Below, piece by piece: positions 34,908 through 43,891 of a DNA stretch of 64,000 nt. Within the stretch, counting starts at the first letter, position 1; every line of letters starts with the position of its first letter. This DNA comes from Flavobacterium sp. TR2. Its GTDB lineage: Bacteria; Bacteroidota; Bacteroidia; Flavobacteriales; Flavobacteriaceae. The translations under genes and the position numbers were made by a program. The notes under the pieces were generated by a model. It was not told the origin of the DNA. It saw nothing but the letters and a program-made list of their open reading frames with translations, and did not search any database. The DNA is taken from the NCBI RefSeq assembly GCF_025252405.1, contig NZ_CP104307.1:1984001-2048000 (forward strand), in the 5' to 3' direction.

Positions 34908-35375
34908 ATGATCACAAAAGTAAAAAATATTGTATTTGGTTTTAGACAGTGGGAGCTGATAGTGCTTATCGTTGTTCTAAATTTTTTTAATAATTATATG
35001 TTCTCGGTTGTTTCAGATTTTTTTGATATTCCTTTGAGCAAGGGGTTTAATGACCACTACACTTTTAAGGAAAAAATAGTTTTGTTTGTTATCGTTGCTC
35101 CTTTAATTGAAACCTTGCTATTTCAATATCTTGTTATCGAAATTTGTAAAACCATAAAGATGAGATTAAGATACTGCTGTTTTATTTCAGCCCTTGTTTT
35201 TGCATCATTTCATCTCTACAATGTTTTTTATTTTTTGTACACCTTTGCTGGTGGTTTATTATTTGCGTTTTTATATCTAAGAGGTAAAAATCAAAAGAAT
35301 GCAATATTATTGCCGTTAGTAGCCCACACTTTGTATAACGGAATTGTTTTTATTATTAAGTATTATTTTCCTTAA
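34908..35375 (+). CDS. CPBP-family intramembrane protein, candidate immunity protein
   Basis: 155 residues from the ATG at 34908, with about four membrane helices. The CPBP (Abi) landmarks are present: an acidic motif in APLIETLLFQ, FASFH (FxxxH), and AHTLYN (HxxxN). The usual first motif EExxxR reads E-T-L-L-F-Q, so the second Glu and the Arg are replaced. CPBP proteins serve as self-immunity in several class II bacteriocin loci (for example the plantaricin type). Position directly after the two peptides supports that role. A TTG at 34893 is an alternative start. Confidence 0.8.
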   Translation: MITKVKNIVFGFRQWELIVLIVVLNFFNNYMFSVVSDFFDIPLSKGFNDHYTFKEKIVLFVIVAPLIETLLFQYLVIEICKTIKMRLRYCCFISALVFASFHLYNVFYFLYTFAGGLLFAFLYLRGKNQKNAILLPLVAHTLYNGIVFIIKYYFP

Positions 35376-35498
35376 AGTAATTTATCACAAGAATTTTTTA
35401 GCTACCCAATAAATTTAGTGTAACTAAAAGTTTTTACTTGGTTTTTAATCTTTAAATACAATATATCTTCTTGATGATAATTTTTAAACTTAAGAGAG

Positions 35499-36641
35499 AT
35501 GAATTTTAGTTCTGATCCAATAAACACAATCGAGAATCTTATAACTAAAAACAAGACAAAAAATATATCCATTTATTTAATTCTTGTTTTATTTGTCACA
35601 ATTTTTATACTTCTATTACCTGTAATAAAAGTTGACATTTCAAGCCAGAGCCGTGGAATTATAAGAAGCACAACAGATAATGTCCCTATTCCGGTTATTG
35701 TCAGCGGCCGAATTATTTCGCTAAATATTAAAAATAATGCTATAGTGCAAAAAGGAGATACTTTACTCAGAATTGCGATGCAGAATCTGGAAACCGAAAA
35801 AAAAACTCAAAAAGAAGTGTCAAATTCTGTCGCATCGCTTTTGCAGGATGTAAATTCAATTTTATCTGGAAAAAAGGGATCTTTAAAAACGTCGACTGCG
35901 CAAGAAGATTTTTTAAAATTTCAATCCCGTAAAAATGAATTGCAGAGCAAGGTTTCGCAGGCACAAATTAACTATGACCGTAATAAGGGCTTATATGATA
36001 AAAGTATTATTGCTAAAGTAGAGTTTGAAAAATATGAATATGAATTGCGTTCGGCCAATGAAGCGCTGAAAAGTTATATAAGCGAACAAAAATCTGCTTG
36101 GGAAAATCAAAAAAGAGACCTTGAAGAGAGAATGAAAACTTTGAGTGGGAGCATAGAAAAAATTAAAGTTGAAGAAAACAACTATGTTGTTACAGCTCCA
36201 ATTTCAGGAACAATCGAAAGTTTTTCAGGTCTTCAGGAGGGCTCATTTTTAAATGCCGGTCAAACGATATTAAATATTTCAGCAGTAGATCATTTAATAG
36301 TAGAAAGTATGGTTTCTCCTAGCGATATTGGGCTTATTCATAAAAACCAGAAAGTAAAATTTCAATTAGATGCTTTCAATTATAATCAATGGGGATTGCT
36401 TGAAGGAAAAGTTATTGATATTGACCATAATGTCTCTTTTCAAGAAAATCAAACTTTCTTTAAAGTTCGAAGTGAATTAAGCACGACCAAAATGAGATTA
36501 AAGTCGGGATACCAAACCAATGTGTCAAAAGGTATGACACTCACAACCCGTTACATCTTAACCAGAAGAAGTCTCTTCGACCTGCTATTTGATAAAATAG
36601 ATGACTGGTTAAATCCGAAACAATTATCAATCGATAATTAA
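35499..36641 (+). CDS. HlyD-family periplasmic adaptor of the peptide exporter
   Basis: 380 residues: short cytosolic N-terminus, one membrane helix (about 24-46), a lipoyl-like half (SGRIISLNIKNNAIVQKGDTLLRI), a long coiled coil (about 90-220), the second lipoyl half (VTAPISGTIESFSGLQEGSFLNAGQTI) and a beta-barrel domain. It should connect the ABC exporter to the outer membrane. It ends 8 bp before the ABC gene, so the two are co-transcribed. No outer-membrane TolC partner is encoded here. Confidence 0.92.
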   Translation: MNFSSDPINTIENLITKNKTKNISIYLILVLFVTIFILLLPVIKVDISSQSRGIIRSTTDNVPIPVIVSGRIISLNIKNNAIVQKGDTLLRIAMQNLETEKKTQKEVSNSVASLLQDVNSILSGKKGSLKTSTAQEDFLKFQSRKNELQSKVSQAQINYDRNKGLYDKSIIAKVEFEKYEYELRSANEALKSYISEQKSAWENQKRDLEERMKTLSGSIEKIKVEENNYVVTAPISGTIESFSGLQEGSFLNAGQTILNISAVDHLIVESMVSPSDIGLIHKNQKVKFQLDAFNYNQWGLLEGKVIDIDHNVSFQENQTFFKVRSELSTTKMRLKSGYQTNVSKGMTLTTRYILTRRSLFDLLFDKIDDWLNPKQLSIDN

Positions 36642-36649
36642 TATAAAAA

Positions 36650-38818
36650 ATGGCATCTATAAAAATAAAACAACATGATATTAAAGATTGTGGTGCTGCT
36701 TGTTTGGCATCTATTGGAAATCATTACAAGGTTAACCTCCCAATAGCAAGAATTCGTCAATATGCCCATACAGATAAACGAGGCACGAATGTTCTTGGCA
36801 TTATTGAAGCAGCCGAAAAAATGGGTTTTACCGCCAAAGGAGTTAAAGGTGGGCTAGATTCTCTAGATAAAATACCATTGCCTGCAATTGCACATATTTT
36901 TGTAAAACAGCAGCTGCAGCATTATGTGGTAATATATAAGATTGAAAAGGCTAAAGTTGAAAATCAGTCCAAAATTACGGTAATGGATCCAGGTCTAGGT
37001 AAAATGGAAGTATATACTTTTGAAGAGTTTCAGAAAATCTGGTCTGGCGTATTAATACTTTTTGCTCAAAATGATAGCTTTAAAGCGTACAATGAAAAAA
37101 CGTCACCGCTGACGCGCTTTTGGCATTTGATTCAACCTCACAAGACCATTTTAATTCAGGCATTGTTTGGTGCAATTATCTTTACGGTTTTAGGATTGGC
37201 AATGTCTATTTATGTCCAGAAGATTACAGATTATGTTTTGGTAGAAGGCAATCGAAAACTTCTTAATTTGCTAAGTGTCTGTATGATTGGTGTGATTTTG
37301 CTGCAAGGATTTATCGGCACTCAAAAGAGTATTTTTGTTTTGAAAACTGGGCAGTTGATTGATGCTAAATTAATTCTCGGGTATTATAAGCACTTACTGC
37401 ATTTGCCTCAGCGCTTTTTTGATACCATGCAGATAGGTGAAATTACATCACGAATAAATGATGCCGTCAAAATCAGATCATTTATTAATGAAGTGGCAAT
37501 TGATATGATTGTAAATGTTTTCATTGTTATTTTCTCATTTGTATTGATGTTTACCTATCATTGGAAATTAGCTTTAATTATTTTAATGGTAGTGCCTTTT
37601 TACGGTTTGATTTATTTCATTCTTAATAAATTCAATAAGAAAGTTGAAAGAAATATAATGGAGAATGCAGCCGAGCTTCAGACTCAATTGGTTGAAAGCG
37701 TTACGCATGTGCGAACAGTTAAAGAATTTGGAATAGAAGAATTTTCGAATCTAAAAACTGAAAATAAATTTGTCAAACTCTTGTTTACAGCTTATAAATC
37801 AGGATTGAACAGTATTTTTTCAGGAACTTCCACGCAATTTTTAGCTTCTTTATTTACAGTAATTCTTATGTGGGTAGGATCAGGCTATGTGATTGATCGT
37901 GCCATTACGCCAGGCGAACTATTCTCATTTTATGCTTTAATAAGCTATTTTACATCACCTGTCGCCTCTTTAATAGGGATGAATAAAACAGCACAAAATG
38001 CTCTTATTGCAGCTGATAGGCTTTTTGAAATCATGGATTTGGAACGTGAAAAAACAGAGAATAAAATTGAAATGCAAAGGGAGAATATTGGTGATATAAA
38101 GTTTGAAAATGTCAGTTTTAGATATGGTTCCAGAATGGAGGTTTTTAAAAACTTTAACGCTGTATTTAGAAAAAATGAAACGACAGCAATTGTGGGAGAA
38201 AGCGGCAGCGGAAAAACAACATTGATTTCACTGTTGCAAAACCTATATCCAATAAATGAAGGGAAAATATACCTTGGTGATTATGACACTCAATTTATAC
38301 ATTATAAAAGTTTGAGGCAGCTTATTGGAGTTATTCCGCAACAGCTGAATTTATTCTCGGGGAATATTATAGAAAATATTGCATTAGGCGATTCTTTTCC
38401 TAACATTCAGAAAATATTAGATTTGTCAAAGCAATTAGGAATTCTTGAATTTGTTGAGAAATTGCCTAATGGTTTTGAAACCCAAATTGGTGAGAACGGA
38501 GCGATGCTTTCGGGAGGGCAGAAGCAAAGAATTGCGATTGCAAGAGCTTTATATAAAGACCCTGAAATATTATTAATGGACGAAGCCACTTCAGCTTTAG
38601 ATACAGGTTCTGAAATGATTGTTAAACAAGCGATAGAAGATTTTAAAAAGAAAGGCAGAACCGTAATTGTTATTGCTCATCGTCTAAGTACAATTGCAAA
38701 TGCAGATCAGATTCTAGTAATGAAAAATGGAGCAATTGTAGAATCTGGCGGCCATTTTGAATTGTTGGAGCAAAAAACAGAATATTATAATTTATGGGAA
38801 AAACAGAATTTAAACTAA
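36650..38818 (+). CDS. C39-peptidase-containing ABC exporter for double-glycine peptides
   Basis: 722 residues. The N-terminal C39 protease has Cys14 in KDCGAACLAS, His91 in QLQHYVVIY and Asp113 in VMDPG, the full triad. Six membrane helices follow (about 160-450). The ATPase domain has Walker A VGESGSGKTT, signature LSGGQKQRIAIARAL and Walker B ILLMDEATSALD. It would cleave after GG and export the peptides at 34502 and 34678. The lanthipeptide precursor also has a GG site, so it may use the same exporter. A terminator follows. Confidence 0.95.
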   Translation: MASIKIKQHDIKDCGAACLASIGNHYKVNLPIARIRQYAHTDKRGTNVLGIIEAAEKMGFTAKGVKGGLDSLDKIPLPAIAHIFVKQQLQHYVVIYKIEKAKVENQSKITVMDPGLGKMEVYTFEEFQKIWSGVLILFAQNDSFKAYNEKTSPLTRFWHLIQPHKTILIQALFGAIIFTVLGLAMSIYVQKITDYVLVEGNRKLLNLLSVCMIGVILLQGFIGTQKSIFVLKTGQLIDAKLILGYYKHLLHLPQRFFDTMQIGEITSRINDAVKIRSFINEVAIDMIVNVFIVIFSFVLMFTYHWKLALIILMVVPFYGLIYFILNKFNKKVERNIMENAAELQTQLVESVTHVRTVKEFGIEEFSNLKTENKFVKLLFTAYKSGLNSIFSGTSTQFLASLFTVILMWVGSGYVIDRAITPGELFSFYALISYFTSPVASLIGMNKTAQNALIAADRLFEIMDLEREKTENKIEMQRENIGDIKFENVSFRYGSRMEVFKNFNAVFRKNETTAIVGESGSGKTTLISLLQNLYPINEGKIYLGDYDTQFIHYKSLRQLIGVIPQQLNLFSGNIIENIALGDSFPNIQKILDLSKQLGILEFVEKLPNGFETQIGENGAMLSGGQKQRIAIARALYKDPEILLMDEATSALDTGSEMIVKQAIEDFKKKGRTVIVIAHRLSTIANADQILVMKNGAIVESGGHFELLEQKTEYYNLWEKQNLN

Positions 38819-38872
38819 TAAGCATATCGTTTTTCAGGGAATTGCTTGATTATATAAATAAATAAAATAAAT

Positions 38873-38907
38873 AAAAAAGCTCCAGATTTCTCTGAAGCTT
38901 TTTTTTC
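38873..38907 (+). terminator. Terminator after the exporter
   Basis: AAGCTCCAGA pairs with TCTGAAGCTT (one mismatch), followed by a run of T. The same hairpin type terminates tRNA-Glu at 26134-26166. Confidence 0.75.
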
Positions 38908-38910
38908 TTT

Positions 38911-40424
38911 AGTAGCCCTAACAGGACAATTCTCGAACCATTTTCACGGTGATTTGAAAATTTTAAATCCGATTTAGGAACTGTTTATTGATCGGTTATG
39001 TAGCTTTTTTATTATTATGAAATTTTAAAAGTGTATTTCTGAATTTTATTTTTCATCTGATTATTTGTAAAGCAGATAACTGTTTAACATTCTTTTACCT
39101 CTTTAAACTAAAGTGGCCCTTGAATTCATTTCCATTTGCATCTGTTGCCACAAACCAATAATCAGAGGACGGCATATCCAGTCCTTTATAAGTTCCATCC
39201 CAAGAATTATTAGCCGTTAGTGCTGTAATTAATCTTCCAAATCGATCAAAAATTCTAATAGCAGAGCCTGTTGCTAAATATTCTGAATTGATTATCCATG
39301 TATCATTATATCCATCATCATTAGGAGTGAAAAATTTTGGAAAAGAAATTTCATTACTGGGATCAGGGCAGTCAACGGCCGCATTTTTTATATTTATTTT
39401 TACTGGAGTTCTCATGCTCTCACAATTATCTATTGTCTGGGAAGCATAATATGTTTTTCCATCTTCAATTAGCGTTGATTCAGAAAGATTTGTTTCGTCT
39501 AATAGGGAAGAGTACCATCTTATGTTTTGTCCGTAAACTTTAATGAAGCTAATGTTTGCATTTTGGTTCGAACAGAAATTTTGCTCAGGATCAGCATCAG
39601 GAGTTTGCTCTTCTATAATTTTGACGAGTATTGCTTTTCTTGGGCCCTCACAGCCATTCAAATTTTGACTTGCATAATATATTGTATTATTAAGCTTCGT
39701 TGTTTCATTTAAAATATTTCCACCTGTTGTAGAGTCAAACCACATTATATTTTGCCCCATAATTACAATATTTTTCAAAATAGCATTTTGGCTAGCACAA
39801 AAAAACTGAGGGCTTTCAGCTATTGGCGCATCGTTTTGAAGGACAGTAACGGAGACTGGCAGTTTTTCACTTTCGCAGGCAATCGTTTGTGATACATAAT
39901 AAGTTGTCCCATTTTGTAAAACAGTATTAGGGGAAAGTGCAGTTATTGCAGTATTGGCATCATACCACTTTAAATTTTGGCCGTTAATGCTTATATTGTT
40001 TAAGGTAGCATTCTTAGTTTTGCAAAATATAGGATTAGTGTCTCCTGTTGGAGCTAAAGGCTTACCTGTAATATTTACGCGAACAGGAATTCTTTCGCTT
40101 TCGCAACCGAATACGGTTAGAGATGCATAATATATTTTATTGTTTTCAAGTATTGCTGTCTTTGGCAAAAGAGTCCCTGCCGTTTCTGAGTCATACCATT
40201 TTGTATTCTCGCCTGTAATTTTGAGATCTGAAATAATCGGATTCTGATCTGAACAGAAAGACTGATTAGATTCAGTTGAAGGTTTGTTTGGATGAACAAT
40301 TTTTATATGAATAGGAATTCTTCTGCTTTCGCAACCATTTAAGGTTTGAGATGCATAATAGATCTGATTATCTACAAGAGCTGTTGTTTTTTGAATAATA
40401 TTGCCTTGAATTTCATCATCGTAC
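38911..40424. repeat. Duplicated segment, copy B (partner of 47418-48941)
   Basis: About 1.5 kb is nearly identical to 47418-48941. It starts in the tRNA-3'-end-like sequence GTAGCCCTAACAGGAC and ends abruptly after CATCATCGTAC inside the coding region, where unrelated sequence begins (TGCAACAAAAAAGG). The first 44 bp also match copy A at 27220. The coding part is the 3' end of a large T9SS cargo gene. Confidence 0.9.
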
Positions 40425-40432
40425 TGCAACAA
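39095..40432 (-). pseudogene. Truncated C-terminal copy of the Ig-like/CHU_C T9SS cargo gene
   Basis: 445 codons on the minus strand that match the C-terminal ~440 residues of the 47612-51640 protein with few changes. It has five Ig-like CHU-associated repeats (KWYDSETAGTLLPKT type, ending YYASxTxxGCES) and the C-terminal gliding-motility-associated domain (FPKFFTPNDDGYNDTWII...DRFGRLI...GHFSLKR). There is no signal peptide and no N-terminal propeller; the ATG at 40432 lies in foreign sequence only three codons before the homology starts. It cannot be secreted as it stands and is best read as a duplicated, truncated remnant. Confidence 0.85.
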
Positions 40433-40629
40433 AAAAGGAGATTATAAAACAATATTCTGAAAATGAAACCGGAAAAATTGAGACACAAAGAAACATTGAT
40501 AAAACTAAAACCAAAATCGAGAGAAATCCTCTACCAGACCAAACTATCATATTTATATTATTAATTATTCGCTTACTACTTTTAAAGTCTTTTTTCGGCT
40601 TATTCAGACTGTTTTTATAAACTTTTTTT
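40430..40629 (+). pseudogene. 3' remnant of a membrane-protein gene
   Basis: An open frame without a start runs from the breakpoint of the duplicated segment (KKEIIKQYSENETGKIETQ...) to a TAA at about 40620. It ends in a hydrophobic RLLLLKSFFGLFRLFL tail. The last ~63 bp are repeated at 41741. It looks like the tail of a lost gene. Confidence 0.5.
40566..40629. repeat. 63-bp direct repeat, copy 1 (partner 41741-41803)
   Basis: TATTCGCTTACTACTTTTAA and the following ~43 bp occur again at 41741-41803 almost unchanged and in the same orientation. The two copies bracket the LamG gene. Both encode the same hydrophobic C-terminal tail, so they are copies of a gene end. Confidence 0.88.
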
Positions 40630-40756
40630 TGGGGAATTTCATTAATTCAAGGCAAGGCATCCAATATTGAAAAGGCAAAGATTTCGGATAATCACATTTG
40701 AAAAATTTAGTCAATAGGTACTATAGAAATAATTAGAATTCTTAAGCTTCCTTAAT

Positions 40757-41575
40757 TTATTTAATTCCTCCATCATCAATGATTACTGATTTAAAAAGTG
40801 GCTCTAAACTACTTCTGTCAGTATATTCAAGAGGATAGATCGCTCCTTGTTTTTTTGCTTTTTCGTTATACAAAAGTGCTATATCATTAACGGTTAGTGC
40901 TTTTTTATATATTCTTATCTCATCCAGTCGTCCTCTAAAATTTTCTCCTGCATTAGCATCTAAATTTCCAATTGTCAAATTTCTTCCAGTCCAAAGAATT
41001 TTTACGGGAAGTTTTATATGAGCAATTTCTGGATCAATTACCATCTTAGCCAATCTATCGAGTTTTCCATTGATGTATATTTTAAAAAAAATCCCATCAA
41101 ATGTAAAAGCAATATGAGTCCATCTATTCAAACGTACTTTATAACTGGAAAGAAAATGTATGTATCCATTATAATAAGTGTGAAAATCAACAGTCCCGTC
41201 TGCTGTAATCTGCAGATTAAAATCCCGACCTGGATTTACTTTAGAAATAATATTATTATGCTGAGCATATTCATTTAGATAAACCCAGCTGCTTAATGTG
41301 AAAGAGGCTAATTCATTAAAATTTTCAACGTTATCAACACTTATTGAAGCATTATCTTCAAATGATAAAGCACCGTTTATATTATCATTTTTATCTTTTT
41401 CTGGCTGAACTCCAAGAGAAAAACAAGTGTTTTGCAAATTACTTTCATCCGTTAAATTTCCATTTAAAGGCAGATACAAAATTAAATCTTTATCAAATTT
41501 ATAACCTGCTTTACGTTGAGAATGCCCTACTATACAACTTATTATAGTCAAAAACATTAAAAAAATTCGTTTCAT
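40757..41575 (-). CDS. Secreted LamG/concanavalin-like domain protein
   Basis: 272 residues with a signal peptide (MKRIFLMFLTIISCIVGHSQ). Residues ~25-245 show the LamG-like jellyroll pattern: DLILYLPLNGNLTDES, ASFTLSSWVYLNEYAQHNNIISK, RWTHIAFTFDGIFFKIYINGKL and GRLDEIRIYKKALTVNDIALLY. It would bind carbohydrate or protein ligands. There is no T9SS C-terminal domain. It lies between two direct repeats. Confidence 0.85.
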   Translation of the reverse strand: MKRIFLMFLTIISCIVGHSQRKAGYKFDKDLILYLPLNGNLTDESNLQNTCFSLGVQPEKDKNDNINGALSFEDNASISVDNVENFNELASFTLSSWVYLNEYAQHNNIISKVNPGRDFNLQITADGTVDFHTYYNGYIHFLSSYKVRLNRWTHIAFTFDGIFFKIYINGKLDRLAKMVIDPEIAHIKLPVKILWTGRNLTIGNLDANAGENFRGRLDEIRIYKKALTVNDIALLYNEKAKKQGAIYPLEYTDRSSLEPLFKSVIIDDGGIK

Positions 41576-41740
41576 CGCATTGAATTAGTTTATATGACTG
41601 TTCGCTAAGCGGATTAAAAAAAACAATACAGATTTCACAAATTCCAACAAATAACTTCTTTATTTTTTAAAGAATTAATTATTGAAAATCTATATTTAAT
41701 TTTTAGCTCTATACACGCTACGTATAGTCATATTTTAATT

Positions 41741-41803
41741 TATTCGCTTACTACTTTTAAAGTCTTTTTTCGGCTTATTCAGACTGTTTTTATAAACTTT
41801 TTT
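41741..41803. repeat. 63-bp direct repeat, copy 2
   Basis: Second copy of the repeat at 40566-40629, in the same orientation, next to the 3' end of the 41812-42315 gene. Confidence 0.88.
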
Positions 41804-41811
41804 GAGAAAAA

Positions 41812-42315
41812 TTATGTCAACTTAACAATTATCCAGCCAATCAAAAAGGATAGTCCCATGGAAATAGCTAATGGTATTAAAAGTTCGATATTAATGATAC
41901 TTTCCCTCCCAGAAGTATACCAATTATAAGTAACAGGCAATGTTGTTACCATACAAATACTTCCTGTTATTCCAGTAAATGGCTTCTCTTCATATGCCCA
42001 ATAACCTACAAATCCAGCAAGAATAATTGAAATTATAAGCCAGACTGGTGAAGTTATATTAGAAATGGGTTTGATAACTCCTATCAATGCTACAATTATT
42101 ACAGCGATTTTTTGTTTTTCTTCCTGAGATTCCGATCTCATTTTCTGTTCAAAAAGTTCCTGTTTATATTTATCTATTTCAACTTTTATTGTAGAAGCAG
42201 CTTCCTCTTTAGAAAAACCCTCATCTACCAAATTTTGAATTTCTTTATTAAAATCAAAACTTCCATTTTGAAAAGCCGTTTGGATTTTTTCTTTTTGATT
42301 TGTAGTTAACTCCAT
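41812..42315 (-). CDS. Uncharacterised membrane protein
   Basis: 167 residues. The N-terminal ~65 residues are a charged helical region (MELTTNQKEKIQTAFQNG..., VDEGFSKEEAASTIKVEID). Three or four membrane helices follow (about 70-165). I do not recognise the family. It lies 15 bp downstream of a broken membrane-protein gene on the same strand. Confidence 0.6.
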   Translation of the reverse strand: MELTTNQKEKIQTAFQNGSFDFNKEIQNLVDEGFSKEEAASTIKVEIDKYKQELFEQKMRSESQEEKQKIAVIIVALIGVIKPISNITSPVWLIISIILAGFVGYWAYEEKPFTGITGSICMVTTLPVTYNWYTSGRESIINIELLIPLAISMGLSFLIGWIIVKLT

Positions 42316-42330
42316 TTTCTTTTTCTCTTA

Positions 42331-42846
42331 TTATTTAGCCAATTTTTGTTTTATTAATTTAATTTGTTTGTAAGCCACATAGTTCGCAACAATCCAAGTG
42401 ATTGTTTTGACAAAAAACTGAATCTTTTCCGTCGCAACATATATAAAAAAACCTACATATTCGCTGTACACAGTACACATATCTATATAAATAAGGGAAT
42501 TATTAACTATCCAAAAAAAAGAATATAACATATACTGATAGAAACAACAAATTCCTAAAAAGCATAAAAACACTTTTAATCGTGATACGGTTTTAATTTT
42601 TCTTATCAAATAATTGAGACAATAAAGGCCAATTATTAATCTACATGAAAGATCAAATAATAAGACAAATAATATACTCCACCAATTTAACCCTAAATAA
42701 ACCAGTACTGGATTGGTTTCATGATTTATTAGAGGAGAAAGGAGTCAAGATGTATAGGCATGTCCTAAAACAAAAATAAAAATCAAAATCAACGGTAGAA
42801 CCGGCAGAAAAATGCTTCCAGATTTCTTTAAATTAAAAAATATCAT
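42331..42846 (-). pseudogene. Membrane-protein gene interrupted by one nonsense codon
   Basis: The frame opens with an ATG at 42846 (MIFFNLKKSGSIFLPVLPLI) and runs to a stop at 42331, 172 codons including the stop. A single in-frame TGA lies at 42745-42747 (codon 34). The reading continues without any other break, with four hydrophobic helices and the ending KQIKLIKQKLAK. The 92-residue frame starting at 42609 is only its distal part. A fresh nonsense mutation or sequencing error is likely. Confidence 0.7.
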
Positions 42847-42973
42847 TTTTAAATCGTTTATTTATCATTTTTTACTCTTTAGGTTTCTTCTACAAAATCT
42901 TGAATTATTAAAAACAACCCATTGGGAGTAATTCGTGCTTTTTATATTCAACATATAGAAGCATAGAATTTAT

Positions 42974-43111
42974 TTAAGAAAAAGAGCTTAGAAAGAAACT
43001 GGATTGTAATGAATTAATTTCAAATTTTACTGCATCATTTTGTCCCAAAACCGAAAACAAAACACAAAAGTATATTCCAATAATTCTTAATTTCAACATC
43101 GTCATTTCCAT
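42974..43111 (-). CDS. Very short secreted peptide or gene fragment
   Basis: 45 codons with a good signal peptide (MLKLRIIGIYFCVLFSVLGQ) and only about 21 residues after it (NDAVKFEINSL...FFLSSFS), then TAA. Flavobacterial signal peptides often end LGQN as here, so it is probably the N-terminal stub of a lost secreted protein. It could be a real tiny peptide. Confidence 0.4.
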   Translation of the reverse strand: MEMTMLKLRIIGIYFCVLFSVLGQNDAVKFEINSLQSSFFLSSFS

Positions 43112-43192
43112 ACTTTTATTAATATCTTCTTTAATTCGTTAATAAAAGCTCGTAATTCTAGATATTAAAAAATATTTCCTAAAATCATAATT

Positions 43193-43891
43193 CTAATTCT
43201 TATAACTATCTTTCCTTTCAATTGTTTTATCAGATTCGAGACCATTTATTTCTAGTGCTGAAATTCTTCTAATCCTGCTACTGTTTTCAACTGAAAATTG
43301 ACAATTATTCACTGGTTTACATTCATTATTAATTGTTTCATATAAGTAATAATTTCCTTTTTCATACTGATTGGAAAAGCGAATAATTATGTTCTTTAAT
43401 TCAACAGACAAATTATTACAAACCGTCTTTTTGGGTTCATTAACTTTATTAATTTCATCCATTGTTTTATCTAAATTTAGAAAAGCTTCAGAAAAGTATC
43501 CTCTTTTTTCTCCTTTAACCGAGCTAAGTGTATCATCAAAAAAATACATTTCAATCTTATCAAAAACTACATTTTTTATCATATAATTTAATAAAATGAC
43601 ACATTTTACTCTAGAGTTATATGGCGGACCAAAAGGAGGTGTTCTATATTTAACATTTTCTTTTCTTGTTGAAAACAGAAACACTTTTGTTTGCTTGGAA
43701 TTACTTTCTGTTTCATTATTATCTGAAATTATTTTCAATTTGAGTTTTTGTTTTCCCAAGCTCTTTTTAAAATCAGTAAAAGTTGATTGACCAATTGTAT
43801 AATTTCCTAACGGAAATGCCCTTTCCTGACCGAATGATAAAAAAGCAATGAATATTGCAATTAGTGATAGTATATGTTTTTTTGTAATCAT
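43193..43891 (-). CDS. Secreted protein of unknown function
   Basis: 232 residues with a signal peptide (HILSLIAIFIAFLSFGQ). The mature part begins ERAFPLGNYTIGQSTFTDFKKSLGK, has a tract of mixed strands and ends in a charged tail. There is no known domain that I recognise and no sorting domain. It lies alone in the decayed zone. Confidence 0.6.
   Translation of the reverse strand: MITKKHILSLIAIFIAFLSFGQERAFPLGNYTIGQSTFTDFKKSLGKQKLKLKIISDNNETESNSKQTKVFLFSTRKENVKYRTPPFGPPYNSRVKCVILLNYMIKNVVFDKIEMYFFDDTLSSVKGEKRGYFSEAFLNLDKTMDEINKVNEPKKTVCNNLSVELKNIIIRFSNQYEKGNYYLYETINNECKPVNNCQFSVENSSRIRRISALEINGLESDKTIERKDSYKN

Noticed and set aside
34661..34915. Minus-strand 84-residue open frame over the peptide genes
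   Set aside because: It is antisense to peptide 2 and the hairpin; the plus-strand peptides have clear leaders and spacing.
27303..38818. LanC cyclase within the island
   Set aside because: I looked at all frames of the island for a protein of about 400 residues with GxxH, CHG-type zinc ligands and found none.
38911..38960. Intact tRNA at the repeat copies A, B and C
   Set aside because: The T stem is interrupted by extra bases and no anticodon arm can be formed; only the 3' end resembles a tRNA.
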